From Heterohyrax brucei (taxonomy: Eukaryota > Chordata > Mammalia > Hyracoidea > Procaviidae), in assembly GCA_028571685.1 (NCBI GenBank), contig CM053143.1, positions 196,609,829 through 196,673,828 on the forward strand: 64,000 bases of DNA, read 5' to 3'. Shown piece by piece: positions 55,761 through 64,000 of this stretch (the stretch's first letter is position 1; the number at the start of each line of letters is the position of its first letter). The translations under genes and the position numbers were made by a program. Under the pieces are notes generated by a model that made no database searches, had not been told where the DNA came from, and saw only the letters and a list, made by a program, of their open reading frames with translations.

Positions 55761-55869
55761 TCTCTGCAGCAACACGGACCTCCCTGGGATGGGGTGTGTG
55801 CAGCCTCCTCCTTCAGGTTGGATGTCCCACGATTGTCCCACTCCCAGGTCTGTCCTGAGTACCACTGTA

Positions 55870-55995
55870 CACAGGTTCCATTCTAGGTCTAGGACATGTG
55901 AACAGTGAAAAAAGCAGAACCAGCTTATGCCCTTGCAGGCCCAGACAGCAATGAACAAGAAAATCAGAAAGACGAAGGAACTTGAGAGGTGGTAA
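55870..55995 (+). mobile_element. L2 or similar old repeat
   Basis: GGACATGTGAACAGTGAAAA, GCCCTTGCAGGCCCAGACAG and AGAGGTGGTAAAGGTCAC resemble the common L2 3' wording (CAGTGAACAAAACAGACAAGG). Confidence 0.4.
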
Positions 55996-56159
55996 AGGTC
56001 ACAGCGAAAACCAAGGAGGGGGGACACTGAGGATTCCAAGTGGTGGGGGTGGGGCTCCCCAGGGGCTAACCACTGGGCAGAACCTTGTGGGGATGTGCAC
56101 AGGGGGTAGGATGCGTGGGCCGTGTATGTCCATGTGCCAACCACCTGCGTAAATCCCCA

Positions 56160-56750
56160 TGTCACCTACTGTCACAAACACCTTGGGGGTGGGGCGAGCG
56201 TGTGAGAACATGAATTTACTGTCTCACAGTTGGGGGGCTGGGAATCTGAAGTCAGGTTGTCGGCAGGACCATGTTCTGGAGGCTTTAGGGGCAGGTTGTC
56301 CTTGGTGTCTTCCTGCTTCTGGTGTTGCTGGCAGTTTTTGGCTTGTGGCCACATCTCTCTCTTCTCTGCCTCTGTCTCCGTGTGGCTGTCTCCCTTTGTA
56401 TCTCTCCCCGTGTGTGTTTTTCTGTTTCTTTTCCTCTTTTACAAAAGCACTAGACCTACCTTGGTGGTGTAATGGTTAAGTGCTATGGGTGCTAACCTAA
56501 AGGTCGGCAGTTCAGACCCACTAGGACTCCTTGGAAACTATGGAACAGTTCTGCTCTGCCCTGTGGGGTTGCGATGAGTTGGAATGGCCTCGATGGCAGT
56601 GAGCTGAGCTGTAGGGTTAGGGCCGTTCCCACTCTAGTGTGACCTTCCCTTATCTTGGTTACATCTGCAAAGACCTAGTTTCCAGTGAGGTCACTGTCTG
56701 ACATTCAGTGTAGGTGGGTATTTGGGGGAACACAGCATGGGATGTGCTCC
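56160..56750 (-). mobile_element. MLT1-type LTR split by an AfroSINE
   Basis: On the + strand TTTACTGTCTCACAGTTGGG, GGTTGTCGGCAGGACCATGT, GGCTTGTGGCCACATCTCTC, then after the SINE TTGGTTACATCTGCAAAGAC and TTTGGGGGAACACAG, are the reverse of an MLT1 LTR. Solo fossil of eutherian age. Confidence 0.8.
56451..56612 (+). mobile_element. AfroSINE inserted in the MLT1 LTR
   Basis: TTGGTGGTGTAATGGTTAAG, GGTCGGCAGTTCAGACCCAC and GCGATGAGTTGGAATGGCCT are the AfroSINE head, B box and tail. It is one of the best preserved copies here. Confidence 0.92.
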
Positions 56751-56974
56751 CTGACCCCCAGAGCCATTTCCTCACCTGCAGTTGCACAATGTCCTGTTCA
56801 AGGTGGCGGGGGGCCCTGTTCTCTCTGCAGCAACCTGCACTGTGTGTTGTGGGGCTCCTGGAGAGGGGTCTGGATGTGTCCCTCCTGGTGCTTGGGAAGT
56901 TTGGGGTTCAGGGACTGTCACCCCATCTTGTATGACTTTGGACAAGTCCCCTTTGGGGCCCACCTCCCACATTT

Positions 56975-57090
56975 GCTAATGCAGATGGACCTGGGTTGGA
57001 ACTGTGACTTTGCCTTCCACTCACTCTCTGTGCCTCAGTTTCCCATTGCGGCCCCTGGTGGTGTCACTGCTGCGGGGTGCTAAGCAAAAG
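56975..57090 (+). mobile_element. MIR SINE
   Basis: GACCTGGGTTGGAACTGTGA, TGTGCCTCAGTTTCCCATTG and GTGTCACTGCTGCGGGGTGC follow the MIR head and core. Confidence 0.65.
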
Positions 57091-57474
57091 GGAATGCAGG
57101 TGTGGCGCCCACACTCAGCGGGGTCACTGTCCACAGCACAGGCTGCTACGACCGACCTTGTTGTGAAGGGCTCCTGCTCTGTCATCTGTGCCTTTTGAGA
57201 GTGGTCTGTCTGGAGTGAATGGTGGGGGCCCCCAAGAGGAGTGGGGGTGATGGAGCAGCCAGCTGCTCATCAGGGGCCCCATCCTCTGGGTGGGAGAGAC
57301 AGCAGCACCAAGTTGGCCTAGGGTGATGTGACCAGGGCTGTGCTCATCTGAGGGGCTGAGGGCGACCATTTGTGAAGTCTGAGAGTTGCTCGCCGTGGGG
57401 CCCTCAGAACCCCATGAGCGTCAAGGCAAGTCCCCTGGCCTGATTGCACGCCCCGCTGTGCGTGCAGCTCCGGC

Positions 57475-57655
57475 GGGGAGCCTGGGGCCCTGCATTTGAA
57501 ACGTGCTCCTGGGTGACTGAGGCCCCTGAGGTCTGCGGGAGCATAGATGGTGCAGGCGCGTCTGGACGTGGGGCTCCAGATGCGGCCCACAGACCACCCG
57601 GCCCACCAGGGAGTTGTTGGAAAGGCAGGTCAGAAGCCCAGGGCGGCCGGAAGGT
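57475..57655. mobile_element. MER20-like hAT remnants
   Basis: GGGCCCTGCATTTGAAACGT and CTCCTGGGTGACTGAGGCCC resemble one strand of MER20, and CCACCAGGGAGTTGTTGGAA the other. The match is short and decayed. Confidence 0.3.
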
Positions 57656-57834
57656 GGGGCTTCTCAGGCCTCTGGGTGATTCATTAGCAACCCAGGTTGG
57701 GGGGGGGGTGCCAGCCAGGGTCTTGCTACCGGCAAGCACTGGGGGCAGGGAGGGAGGCCTTCGTGCACTGTGTTTGAGTGTCCCAGGTGGGTGACCCGGC
57801 CTCATCCTCCACTGATGGCTCCTCTCCTCTTCAG

Positions 57835-57955
57835 GGTCCCAAGTGATGGTGGCTGATGCAGTGGTGGAGGAGCGAGTGGAGGCCTGCGCCACAGGTTAGT
57901 GCGCGAAGCTGTTCCGGCACCAGTGTCAGGACCTGACCCATCCCTGAGCGGAAGC
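57835..57955 (+). other. JAKMIP1: JAKMIP1 5' untranslated part of first coding exon, with two short uORFs
   Basis: A pyrimidine tract and acceptor (CCTCTCCTCTTCAG, ending 57834) mark the likely exon start. The leader holds two upstream ATGs. The first (57846, G at -3 and G at +4, so a strong context) opens an 17-residue uORF with stop at 57897-57899. The second (57856) opens a 26-residue uORF in another frame, ending 57936. Both stop before the main ATG at 57956. A donor-like CAG/GTTAGT at 57894/57895 could allow an alternative leader exon. The exon start is inferred from splice signals only. Confidence 0.6.
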
Positions 57956-58084
57956 ATGTCCAAGAAGGCACGGAGCAAGGGTGAGAGGCCCGAGGTGGAG
58001 CCCGATGCCGTGCAGACGGCCAATGAGGAGCTGCGGGCCCGGCTGACTAGCCTGCAGATCGAGTTCCAGCAGGAGAAGAGCAAG
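57956..58084 (+). CDS. JAKMIP1: JAKMIP1 first coding exon (residues 1-43)
   Basis: This exon encodes the N-terminus of Janus kinase and microtubule interacting protein 1, a coiled-coil protein that binds microtubules, the GABA-B receptor and Jak-family kinases in neurons and lymphocytes. The product starts MSKKARSKGERPEVEPDAV and runs to QQEKSK. This fits JAKMIP1 better than JAKMIP2 or JAKMIP3, whose starts (MSKKGRNKGEKPEALIV, MSKRGMSSRAKG) differ. The ATG at 57956 has A at -3 and T at +4. The exon ends on a whole codon (AAG, 58084) followed by the donor GTGGGC, so the intron is phase 0 and joins directly to the exon at 59250. Basic residues 3-11 precede the coiled coil, which begins near residue 20. 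Upstream ATGs exist in the same exon. Identity rests on remembered family sequences. Confidence 0.93.
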
Positions 58085-59249
58085 GTGGGCGCGGTGGGGC
58101 TGGTCCTCGCGGGAGGGGGTGCTGTGTGCAGGCGCGGCAGCAGGTGCCCTGGGCTGCCGTTCACCCCTTGTGGGGCCCTCTCCTGTGTACAGACCGCCAC
58201 GTGAGACCGGCCTCGGGAGCCCATCCGCCGGAAGGGAGTGGTGTGGTGTACCGTCGGCGCTCAGTGGTCCATGGGGGCGTGTGTGCCAGGGTTTGGAGCA
58301 GCGCCCTCGGAGGTGACCCCAGCCCGCTGCAGAGCTGGGGCTGGGCTGGCTTCTGGAGGCCCAGTAGGTGCCGCCAGCCCCTGGTGTCGTGGGGGTCAGG
58401 GGCTACTCAGGCAGCTGCAGCTGGTGTCCCTGTCCCATTGGGAGCTGAGACAGGCAGCAGGAAGGGACAAGCCCCAGAGCCCTCCTGACAGGAGGCACGG
58501 TCTGACATTTTGATTTTCGGTGAATCAGATTTTTCCTTTCACTTCTATTTGCGATGAATGATGCTGACATCATCATGTCCCCAAACCACACATTTTACTT
58601 AAATGAGACAGCAAATGGATTAGTAGAAATACATGAAATAGTGGGAGGGTTCCAGGTGAGACGAAGGGGTCAGAGCCGCTGGCACAGCCCAGGGGATGGA
58701 GGTCTGGGAGCCCGTGCCAGGGTGTGCGGGGCAGTGGGCTGCTAACCTACCTCTGACCTTCCCTGACTCCACTGCTAACCCCTGACCTTGCCCTGATCCA
58801 CCCCTGATCTTATCACCACCCCTTACCGTTGATGCCAACATAGACCCCTGACCTCATCCGTGCCCCTCCCATGCTCCTCTTCTCTCTTGCTTTGTTACTA
58901 GCTGATCATGCCCTCACCTAGCTCCCTGCCTCTGCCCCTGAAGTTGGCCCCTGTCCCGTGATCCCAACCCTGATGCTGTCCTGCCTCAACCCTTGGTCCT
59001 GATGCTGACCACTAAGTTGATGCTGACCCATCCCTGGCTCTGATCCTGCTCCTGACCCCATCAGTGACCACATCTCCAACCTTGACCCTCCCTCTTCTTT
59101 CAACACTGTCCCGGGCCCCTGTCCCCAGGACTCAGCCCAACTCCTGACCTCGCCTCCCTCCTAATCGCACCCGTCGCCTTGTCACACCCTGTCGCAGCCT
59201 GGTATGTGTAGCCCCGCATCTGACCTACTCTCCCCTCCACCCACCGCAG
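58085..59249 (+). other. JAKMIP1: JAKMIP1 intron between the two coding exons
   Basis: This phase-0 intron of 1165 bp runs from GTGGGC to CCGCAG. It holds an AT-rich island (about 58505-58655) in otherwise GC-rich DNA and a degenerate CTGACC-type tandem array (about 58740-59080). No interspersed repeat of recent age is recognised in it. Confidence 0.88.
58740..59080. repeat. CTGACC-type degenerate array in the JAKMIP1 intron
   Basis: CTCTGACCTTCCCTGACTCC, CCCCTGACCTTGCCCTGATC, CTGATGCTGACCACTAAG and many similar pieces repeat with no fixed period. It is an old simple-repeat expansion, 170 bp before the next exon. Confidence 0.6.
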
Positions 59250-59744
59250 GTAGGCAAGCTGCGCGAGCGGCTGCAGGAGGTCCGGCTGGAGCGCGAGCAG
59301 GAGCAGCGGCGGCACACGGCTTTCGTGTCGGAGCTGCGCGCCAAGCTGCACGAGGACAAGACGCGCGAGCTGCAGGCGCTGCGCGAGGCGCTCATCCGGC
59401 AGCACGAGCAGGAGACGGCGCGCGCCGCCAAGATCAAGGAGGGCGAGCTGCAGCGGCTGCAGGCCACCCTGAACCTGCTGCGCGATGGCGCGGCTGACAA
59501 GGTCAAGTCGGCGCTGCTGGCCGAGGCGCGCGAGGAGGCGCGCAGGGCCTTCGACGGCGAGCGCCTGCGCCTGCAGCAGGAGATCCTGGAGCTCAAGGCA
59601 GCGCGCCGGCAGGCGGAGGAGGCGCTCAGCACCTGCGTGCAGGCGGACAAGGCCAAGGCGGCCGACCTGCGCGCCGCCTACCAGGCGCACCAGGACGAGG
59701 TCCAGCGCACCAAGCGTGAGAGCGAGCGCGACATCCGCCGGCTG
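59250..59744 (+). CDS. JAKMIP1: JAKMIP1 second coding exon (residues 44-208)
   Basis: The exon continues the reading frame with VGKLRERLQEVRLEREQEQR and ends ERDIRRL just before the donor GTACGC. The acceptor is CCACCGCAG at 59241-59249 after a pyrimidine-rich stretch. All 165 residues are predicted coiled coil, rich in E, R, Q, A and L with heptad spacing. JAKMIP1 hallmarks seen are AKIKEGELQRLQATLN, LRDGAADKVKSALL, EARRAFDGERLRLQQEILEL and QADKAKAADLRAAYQAHQDE. The family continues MDEIKGKDR in the next exon, which is not in the window. The exon is extremely GC- and CpG-rich, and several lysines of the human protein are arginine here. Codons are nearly all G/C-ending. No frameshift or stop is seen, so the gene looks intact. 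Confidence 0.94.
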
Positions 59745-61172
59745 GTACGCGCGCCGCGCCGCGCCCCCTAGCGCGCCCCGGCCGCGCCCGTCTTCTCTTT
59801 CTCCCCACTCTGACCGCCCCTTCTTGGAGCCAACGCCAGGCTCCAAGGACCTGAGCATTCAGGGAGGGCAGACGTTGGGGTGCGAGGCTCCGCACTAGGC
59901 GTGCCCGGCCGCCCAGAGTGCACGTTCTTCATCTGTAACTTGCAGGTAGCATTTAGATGGGCCAGTTGTTGCTTGGGAAACCTGGGAGCACGTCTGGACG
60001 CACACAGCGTTTGTGCACTTGTTAAATGAACTGCACCCCAAGCCGGCAGAGGTCCTGCTGCAGCAAGGAGGGAAAACCGAATGTTGCAAACGCTGGTGCC
60101 TGATGACTAAAATTCCCAAGGTTGGGCAAGTGCCCTTCTTAGGGAGCTGACAGTGGCCGGCCACTTCCTTCCCCGGCGGAGTTGGCCGATCCTGGTGTGG
60201 GCTGAGGGGCCACTGGGCGTCCCCAAGCAAAGGGGCTTTGCAGGTTGTAGTAAGTCAGTGGACCTTTTTGCTGTCTCGCAGGTAGGGCACGGAATACTGG
60301 AAACGGGAAGAGTGTTACTGAGTTCTGGGTTCTGGAATTTGTGGGGTCCCCATGAGTCCAAGCAGACTGAATGGCAGCTGGTTTGGGTATTCTGGGGTTG
60401 GTGAGGGGGACCAGTGAGTGGGGCTGGAAAGGCAAAGGGTGAAGTCTGGGACAGACACACAGCCAGATACTTGTCAGACCTTGAACCTGTGTGGTGCAGG
60501 AGACTGCAAAGCTGGAATTGTCAGGGGACATTCAACACCAAGGGTGACACTTAGGGGACATGCACTGTAGTTACCAGGGTGTGAACTGGAAGGGTGGAAA
60601 ACCACCTGCCACACAAACAACAATCGGAAGAAATCCACCGGCTTGTGTTACTGCCAGATAAAGTAGATGTCCTTTTCAAATTGTGCTTTAGGGGAACATG
60701 TGCAGCGCAAGTCAGTTTATCACAGAAAAGTTGATGTACGTACTGTGATGTGGCCCCAGCTGCGATCCGTGTAATGTGACGGCACACTTCCCCTTTCCAC
60801 CCTGGGGTTCCCAGGTCCAGCCAGTCCACTCTTGTCCCCTCTGCTTTCTCGTTCTGCCTCTAGGCTGCAGCTGCCCCGTTAGTCTTGTTTACCCACTTGA
60901 ACTAAGAGCACACTCTTCCTGAGTACTATTTTATGTTTTGTGCATGACTTGTGAATGGTCTAGTTCAGGGCTAACAGGAAGTGCGGGGGCCACGTCTCCT
61001 GGGGTTCCTATAACTTCAGACTGTTGAGTCCCTTTTTATGTGAATTTGAGTCCTACACCACAGTTCTCTCCTGCTACGTGAGGGCCTCTGTTGTAATCTG
61101 CATCAGGCTGGTTGTTGGTGGTACTGGGCACCATCTAGTTTTTCTAGCCTCGGCCTGATGGAATCTCTGGTT
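59745..61172. other. JAKMIP1: JAKMIP1 intron downstream of the second coding exon
   Basis: From the donor at 59745 onward no further JAKMIP1 exon is recognised; the family would continue with an exon starting MDEIKGKDR. The first 160 bp remain CpG-rich; the rest is single-copy-like DNA without firm repeats. Confidence 0.6.
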
Positions 61173-61715
61173 TATGAGGTCCGGCAGTTAAGTCCACAAG
61201 CTTAATTGTTCTAAGTGCTACATACCTTATTGCTCGATAACCCTGCAGTCACTTTTCAAGTCCTCTCCTTGGGAAGCTATGCAGTGACGCCAGCCCACGC
61301 TTCACAGCAGTTTTGGAGCTCTTTGTGGAATGGCCACTGCTCACGGCAGCCCAGTGGCAAGTGTGCCAACTTCTTGTCCAGTTGTCTGTGAGCGAGTGTT
61401 TAGCCAGTAAACAGGTAACTGTATTGGAACACCCTCCCTGCTCACCTGATCTGGTCCTCAGTGACTTTTTTCTTTACCCAAAGATAATGGAAATACTGAA
61501 AGGAAAATATTTTGATGACATGCGGGACATCAAGGACACTACAATGGCAGCTCTGACAGCCATTGCAGAAAGAGTTCCAAAATGGCTTTGAAAGGGGGAC
61601 TAGGCCCTAGCGTTGGTGTGTAACTTCCCAAAGGGGGTATTTTGAAAGTGACAATAGTGATATTTGGCAATGAGCTATGTAGCAGCTTTTCTAGGATGTG
61701 TTTGGGACCTTAACT
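61173..61715 (+). mobile_element. Foldback mariner-derived element, copy 2, near complete
   Basis: The left arm (GGTCCGGCAGTTAAGTCCAC at 61179 to GCTCTTTGTGGAATGGCC) is inverted with respect to the right arm (GCCATTGCAGAAAGAGTTCC to GGACCTTAACTGTC at 61715), each about 165 bp. Between them an open frame gives VLEHPPCSPDLVLSDFFLYP and LKGKYFDDMRDIKDTT, the C-terminal catalytic part of a mariner (Tc1/mariner) transposase, with the third catalytic Asp in the LSDFF motif. Two earlier catalytic Asp residues are absent. It matches the copy at 45.2 kb. Confidence 0.8.
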
Positions 61716-61719
61716 GTCA

Positions 61720-62060
61720 ATCTTTGTATGTGACCTTTTCGTCTCTTGGGCTAGTATTTTCCTGTGTCTGTGGCATTATTCCTTTTGTTTGCTCCAAGTG
61801 GCTGACAATAATTGATATGTCCTAGGTGGCTGCTTGATAGCTTTTAAGACCCCCGAACCAATCACTAAAGTGAGATGTAGAACATTTTCTTAATGAACTT
61901 TGTTCCACTAACTGACACTGATGTTCCCCAAAACCCTGTCTCCCAGACCCTCCTGTTCCTCTGTCCCTTGAAGTGCACAGTTGTATTCAGGAAACTTCTT
62001 AGCTTTTTATTTAGTCCAGTTGGGCTGATTTCTCCTCTGCTGAGGGTTGCCACTCCCTTC
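61720..62060 (-). mobile_element. L1 3' UTR fragment
   Basis: CTTGATAGCTTTTAAGACCC is the reverse of the GGGGTCTTAAAAGCTGCCAA motif in the L1 3' UTR at 8.43 kb. TGATGTTCCCCAAAACCCTG follows the same 3' UTR. Confidence 0.6.
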
Positions 62061-62119
62061 AGCTAACTTGATTCTTACCTGCTTCCTAATTAATTAAGCA
62101 CAACTTAGCAGTGTTGACA

Positions 62120-62300
62120 CTGGAAGAAAAAGGATTGACTAGTCCTGCAGCTTTTTAAAGAAGTTGAGCCTGTAATGAATACTTTCCCCACAAAGAAAAA
62201 CTGAGACTCAGATAGTTTTGCAGGTAAATTCTTCCAGATATTTAAGGAAGAAAATAATAATTCTACATATACCCTTCTGGAAAATAGAGATGGATCAGAA
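62120..62300 (+). mobile_element. L1 ORF2 fragment
   Basis: ACTTTCCCCACAAAGAAAAA and CAGATATTTAAGGAAGAAAA encode decayed L1 ORF2 wording (LPTKKS; FKEE). Short and broken. Confidence 0.6.
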
Positions 62301-62439
62301 TACTTGGTGTAGTTAAAAGTTCTTCCACAGTAGATCTGTAAAGTTCTGTGGCTGGGGTTGTGTCAGCTGGGCTGGGCCGTGGTTCTCAGTGGTTTGGCAG
62401 TGAAGTAGTTTTGTAGATTGTCACCTGTGCAATGATGTC

Positions 62440-62866
62440 GTTTATCCTCCTTTTGTGATAAGATGTGATCACCTTTGTGATGTGACCTGATGTGGAAAGA
62501 CAACCAGTAATTGCAGGGAGTGTTTCCTCGGCGGTGTGGTCTGCATTCAGTGTAAACGGGCATTCTGGCAGAGCTCGCTGGACTTGGCTCCCTTGTCATC
62601 ATCGGACCTCGGATTCCCGGGACCTGAGCCAGCAGTCTGCCTGCCATCTGAACTGCTGATTTGAGGGTCATCAGTCTGTGCGGCGGTGTGAGTCAGGAGA
62701 AGCCTCCACCTGGTACCTGACCAGGGACTTGTGTCTTGCCAGCCTCTGCAGTCACACGAGCCATTTCTTGGAGATGAGTCTATCTGTCTGTCTCTCTCTG
62801 TCTCTAGATCTCGTATAGGTAGACTTCGCTGGTTTGGATTCTCTAGAGAATCCAGTCTAAGGCGTT
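62440..62866 (+). mobile_element. ERVL-like LTR fossil
   Basis: CCTTTGTGATGTGACCTGAT, GAGCCATTTCTTGGAGATGA and TTTGGATTCTCTAGAGAATC follow an ERVL (MLT2-like) LTR. It is directly followed by internal-like sequence, so it would be the 5' LTR of a partial element. Confidence 0.5.
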
Positions 62867-64000
62867 TGATAGTGAGAGATGTTATTAAGAACAGAATTGT
62901 AAGGATGAGTTTTCTAAATGGATTCTTCAGTCTGGTTAATCTTAAAATGTCTATGTCTCTGCGTCCAGGAGTGAAGAGGGCCTTGCTGATCCATCGCAGG
63001 AAGTGGCATTACAGATAAGCAAACTGTCGTCACCAACAGATCTAGTATTGATGCAAGTCAAGGCTGTGGGTGATAGCAGGTTTGAGACTCTCCTACAGTT
63101 CTGTCAGAATGCGAAGTGTATGGAAGCTTGTTGGTTGAGCTGACTTTTACTAGACACAGTGGTGAGAGCTAGAGATGAGCTCAGGTCTTCCATGTTACAG
63201 CTCAGGTGTCACTGAGTGGCCTCCATGTTGCTACTGGTACCCTGAAAGAAAGCTTTATTTCATATAGTAATAGAGCTGATATTACTAAAAACTAGACCCA
63301 GAGTCTTATCTTAGGAGAGGCTAAATTACAATGCCAATGAAATGCCAACCTTGAATGTGCCTGAAATTAAAGAAAGAACAATGGTGAGGAAGAAATGAGA
63401 TCCTAAAGCTTGAGATGGGGACCTATGGGCAGATAATGAAGAAGCTAGTGATGCTGAGCCCCTAAGTTCTATTGCATTAGTTCCACAAACAGAACCGTCT
63501 GACTCTCATCTTAAGAGATTGCTCCGTCTTTGTCTGCCAAACCACCCTCCCTGATAGAACCATTAGCCCGTCTGCCACCATCTGATGGGATTAACCAGCT
63601 GTGTCTGAAGGGCCATTGTCTGAGTCATTGGTGGGGGGGTTCTGAGTCACTACCTGGGGTGTAACCTAAGGCAAATAACTTACGAGACATTGCTGAGTGT
63701 TCTCTGAATGTACCCCCACTGCCCGTTCTTTATTCTGGGACTGTAACTAGACTGAAGTCCCGGTGAGCCGTGAAAGGTGAAGTACAAAGTGCAACCAGGA
63801 GCAGTGCACTACACTTAAAAAGAAATGCTTGACTTTTCTAACGTGCACAAACAAAAAGCCTGGGAATGTGTGTGGGAATGGCTATTAAAGATGTGAGATA
63901 GTAGCATAAGGCACATAAAGTTGAATCAGTCTGAGTTTACTGATATGGGCCCTCTAAGCACAGAATCTTCAGTGTACTAGTTGAAGAGGTCAGGGAAGGC
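62867..64000 (+). mobile_element. ERVL-like internal fragment, runs off the window
   Basis: The stretch from about 63400 (TTCCACAAACAGAACCGTCT, AAGAAATGCTTGACTTTTCT, GTGTGGGAATGGCTATTAAA, GATATGGGCCCTCTAAGCAC) follows gag-region wording of ERVL-type internal sequences. The copy is heavily decayed and clearly broken in many places. Its far end lies outside the window. Confidence 0.5.

Larger units (their letters stand above)
24127..57834 (+). other. JAKMIP1: Putative first intron of JAKMIP1
   Basis: If the CpG island is the JAKMIP1 promoter, this whole interval is intronic. It contains only interspersed repeats, minisatellites and unassigned single-copy DNA. No coding exon with both splice sites and a recognisable protein was found in it on either strand. 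Confidence 0.4.

Noticed and set aside
58554-58745. Small exon in the JAKMIP1 intron (MNDADIIMSPNHTFYLNETA)
   Set aside because: No JAKMIP homology and it would break the known protein between KSK and VGKL, which join perfectly without it. It is kept only as a possible conserved non-coding island.
57956-59744. Assignment to JAKMIP2 or JAKMIP3
   Set aside because: The motifs LRERLQE, KIKEGELQRLQATLN and DGAADKVK fit JAKMIP1; JAKMIP2 and JAKMIP3 have clearly different wording there.
61313-61591. A working mariner transposase gene
   Set aside because: Only the C-terminal part with one catalytic Asp is present; the DNA-binding region and the first two catalytic residues are absent.

Overview
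The window is vertebrate nuclear DNA, most likely from an afrotherian mammal (elephant, sirenian or hyrax). The clues are the interspersed repeats. There are many AfroSINE-type tRNA-derived SINEs, one SINE with a tRNA-Gly-like head, and many RTE-class LINEs whose tail recurs inside the SINEs. An elephant-type L1 3' end and a family of about 450-560 bp LTRs that I associate with Afrotheria are also present. Older eutherian repeats (MIR, L2, MLT1, old L1 3' ends, a hAT remnant) form the background. Family names come from memory, not from a database search.

Only one host gene is supported: the 5' part of JAKMIP1 (Janus kinase and microtubule interacting protein 1), on the + strand. A CpG-island promoter lies near 23.7-24.8 kb. 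It has an NRF1-like and a CCAAT motif and probably a non-coding first exon ending in a good splice donor at 24126/24127. The first coding exon (57835-58084, ATG at 57956) and the second (59250-59744) encode 208 N-terminal residues of almost pure coiled coil. The rest of the gene lies beyond the window. Everything between about 24.1 and 57.8 kb would be first-intron sequence if the promoter assignment is right.

Layout: 0-7 kb, decayed L1, SINE and minisatellite sequence upstream. 6.5-14.6 kb, RTE copies, one split by an L1 insertion with matching target duplications, then a hAT remnant, an LTR and another RTE 3' half. 18.3-21.3 kb, an RTE with the inverted 5' segment expected of twin priming. 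22-25 kb, an MLT1 LTR, CpG-rich DNA and the promoter. 27-29 kb, GGAT-type array. 29.5-34.1 kb, a nearly full-length RTE facing a second RTE tail to tail, both within a degenerate short repeat. 34.8-35.2 kb, a two-variant 22/24-bp minisatellite. 38.6-39.1 kb, a GGTGT array. 39.7-40.6 kb, an LTR with its own tandem array. 42.6-46.9 kb, L1 blocks, then an RTE carrying a mariner-derived foldback element and an LTR. 47-57 kb, LTR fossils, minisatellites (40 bp and about 60 bp), an MLT1 LTR split by a SINE. 57.8-59.8 kb, JAKMIP1 coding exons. 61-64 kb, a second copy of the foldback mariner, L1 pieces, and an ERVL-like LTR plus internal fragment running off the end.

No unknown multi-gene system is visible. 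The most original signals are the two matching foldback mariner copies, the RTE twin-priming structure, the uORFs ahead of JAKMIP1, and the very high density of GC-rich minisatellites, which suggests a subtelomere-like, high-recombination setting.
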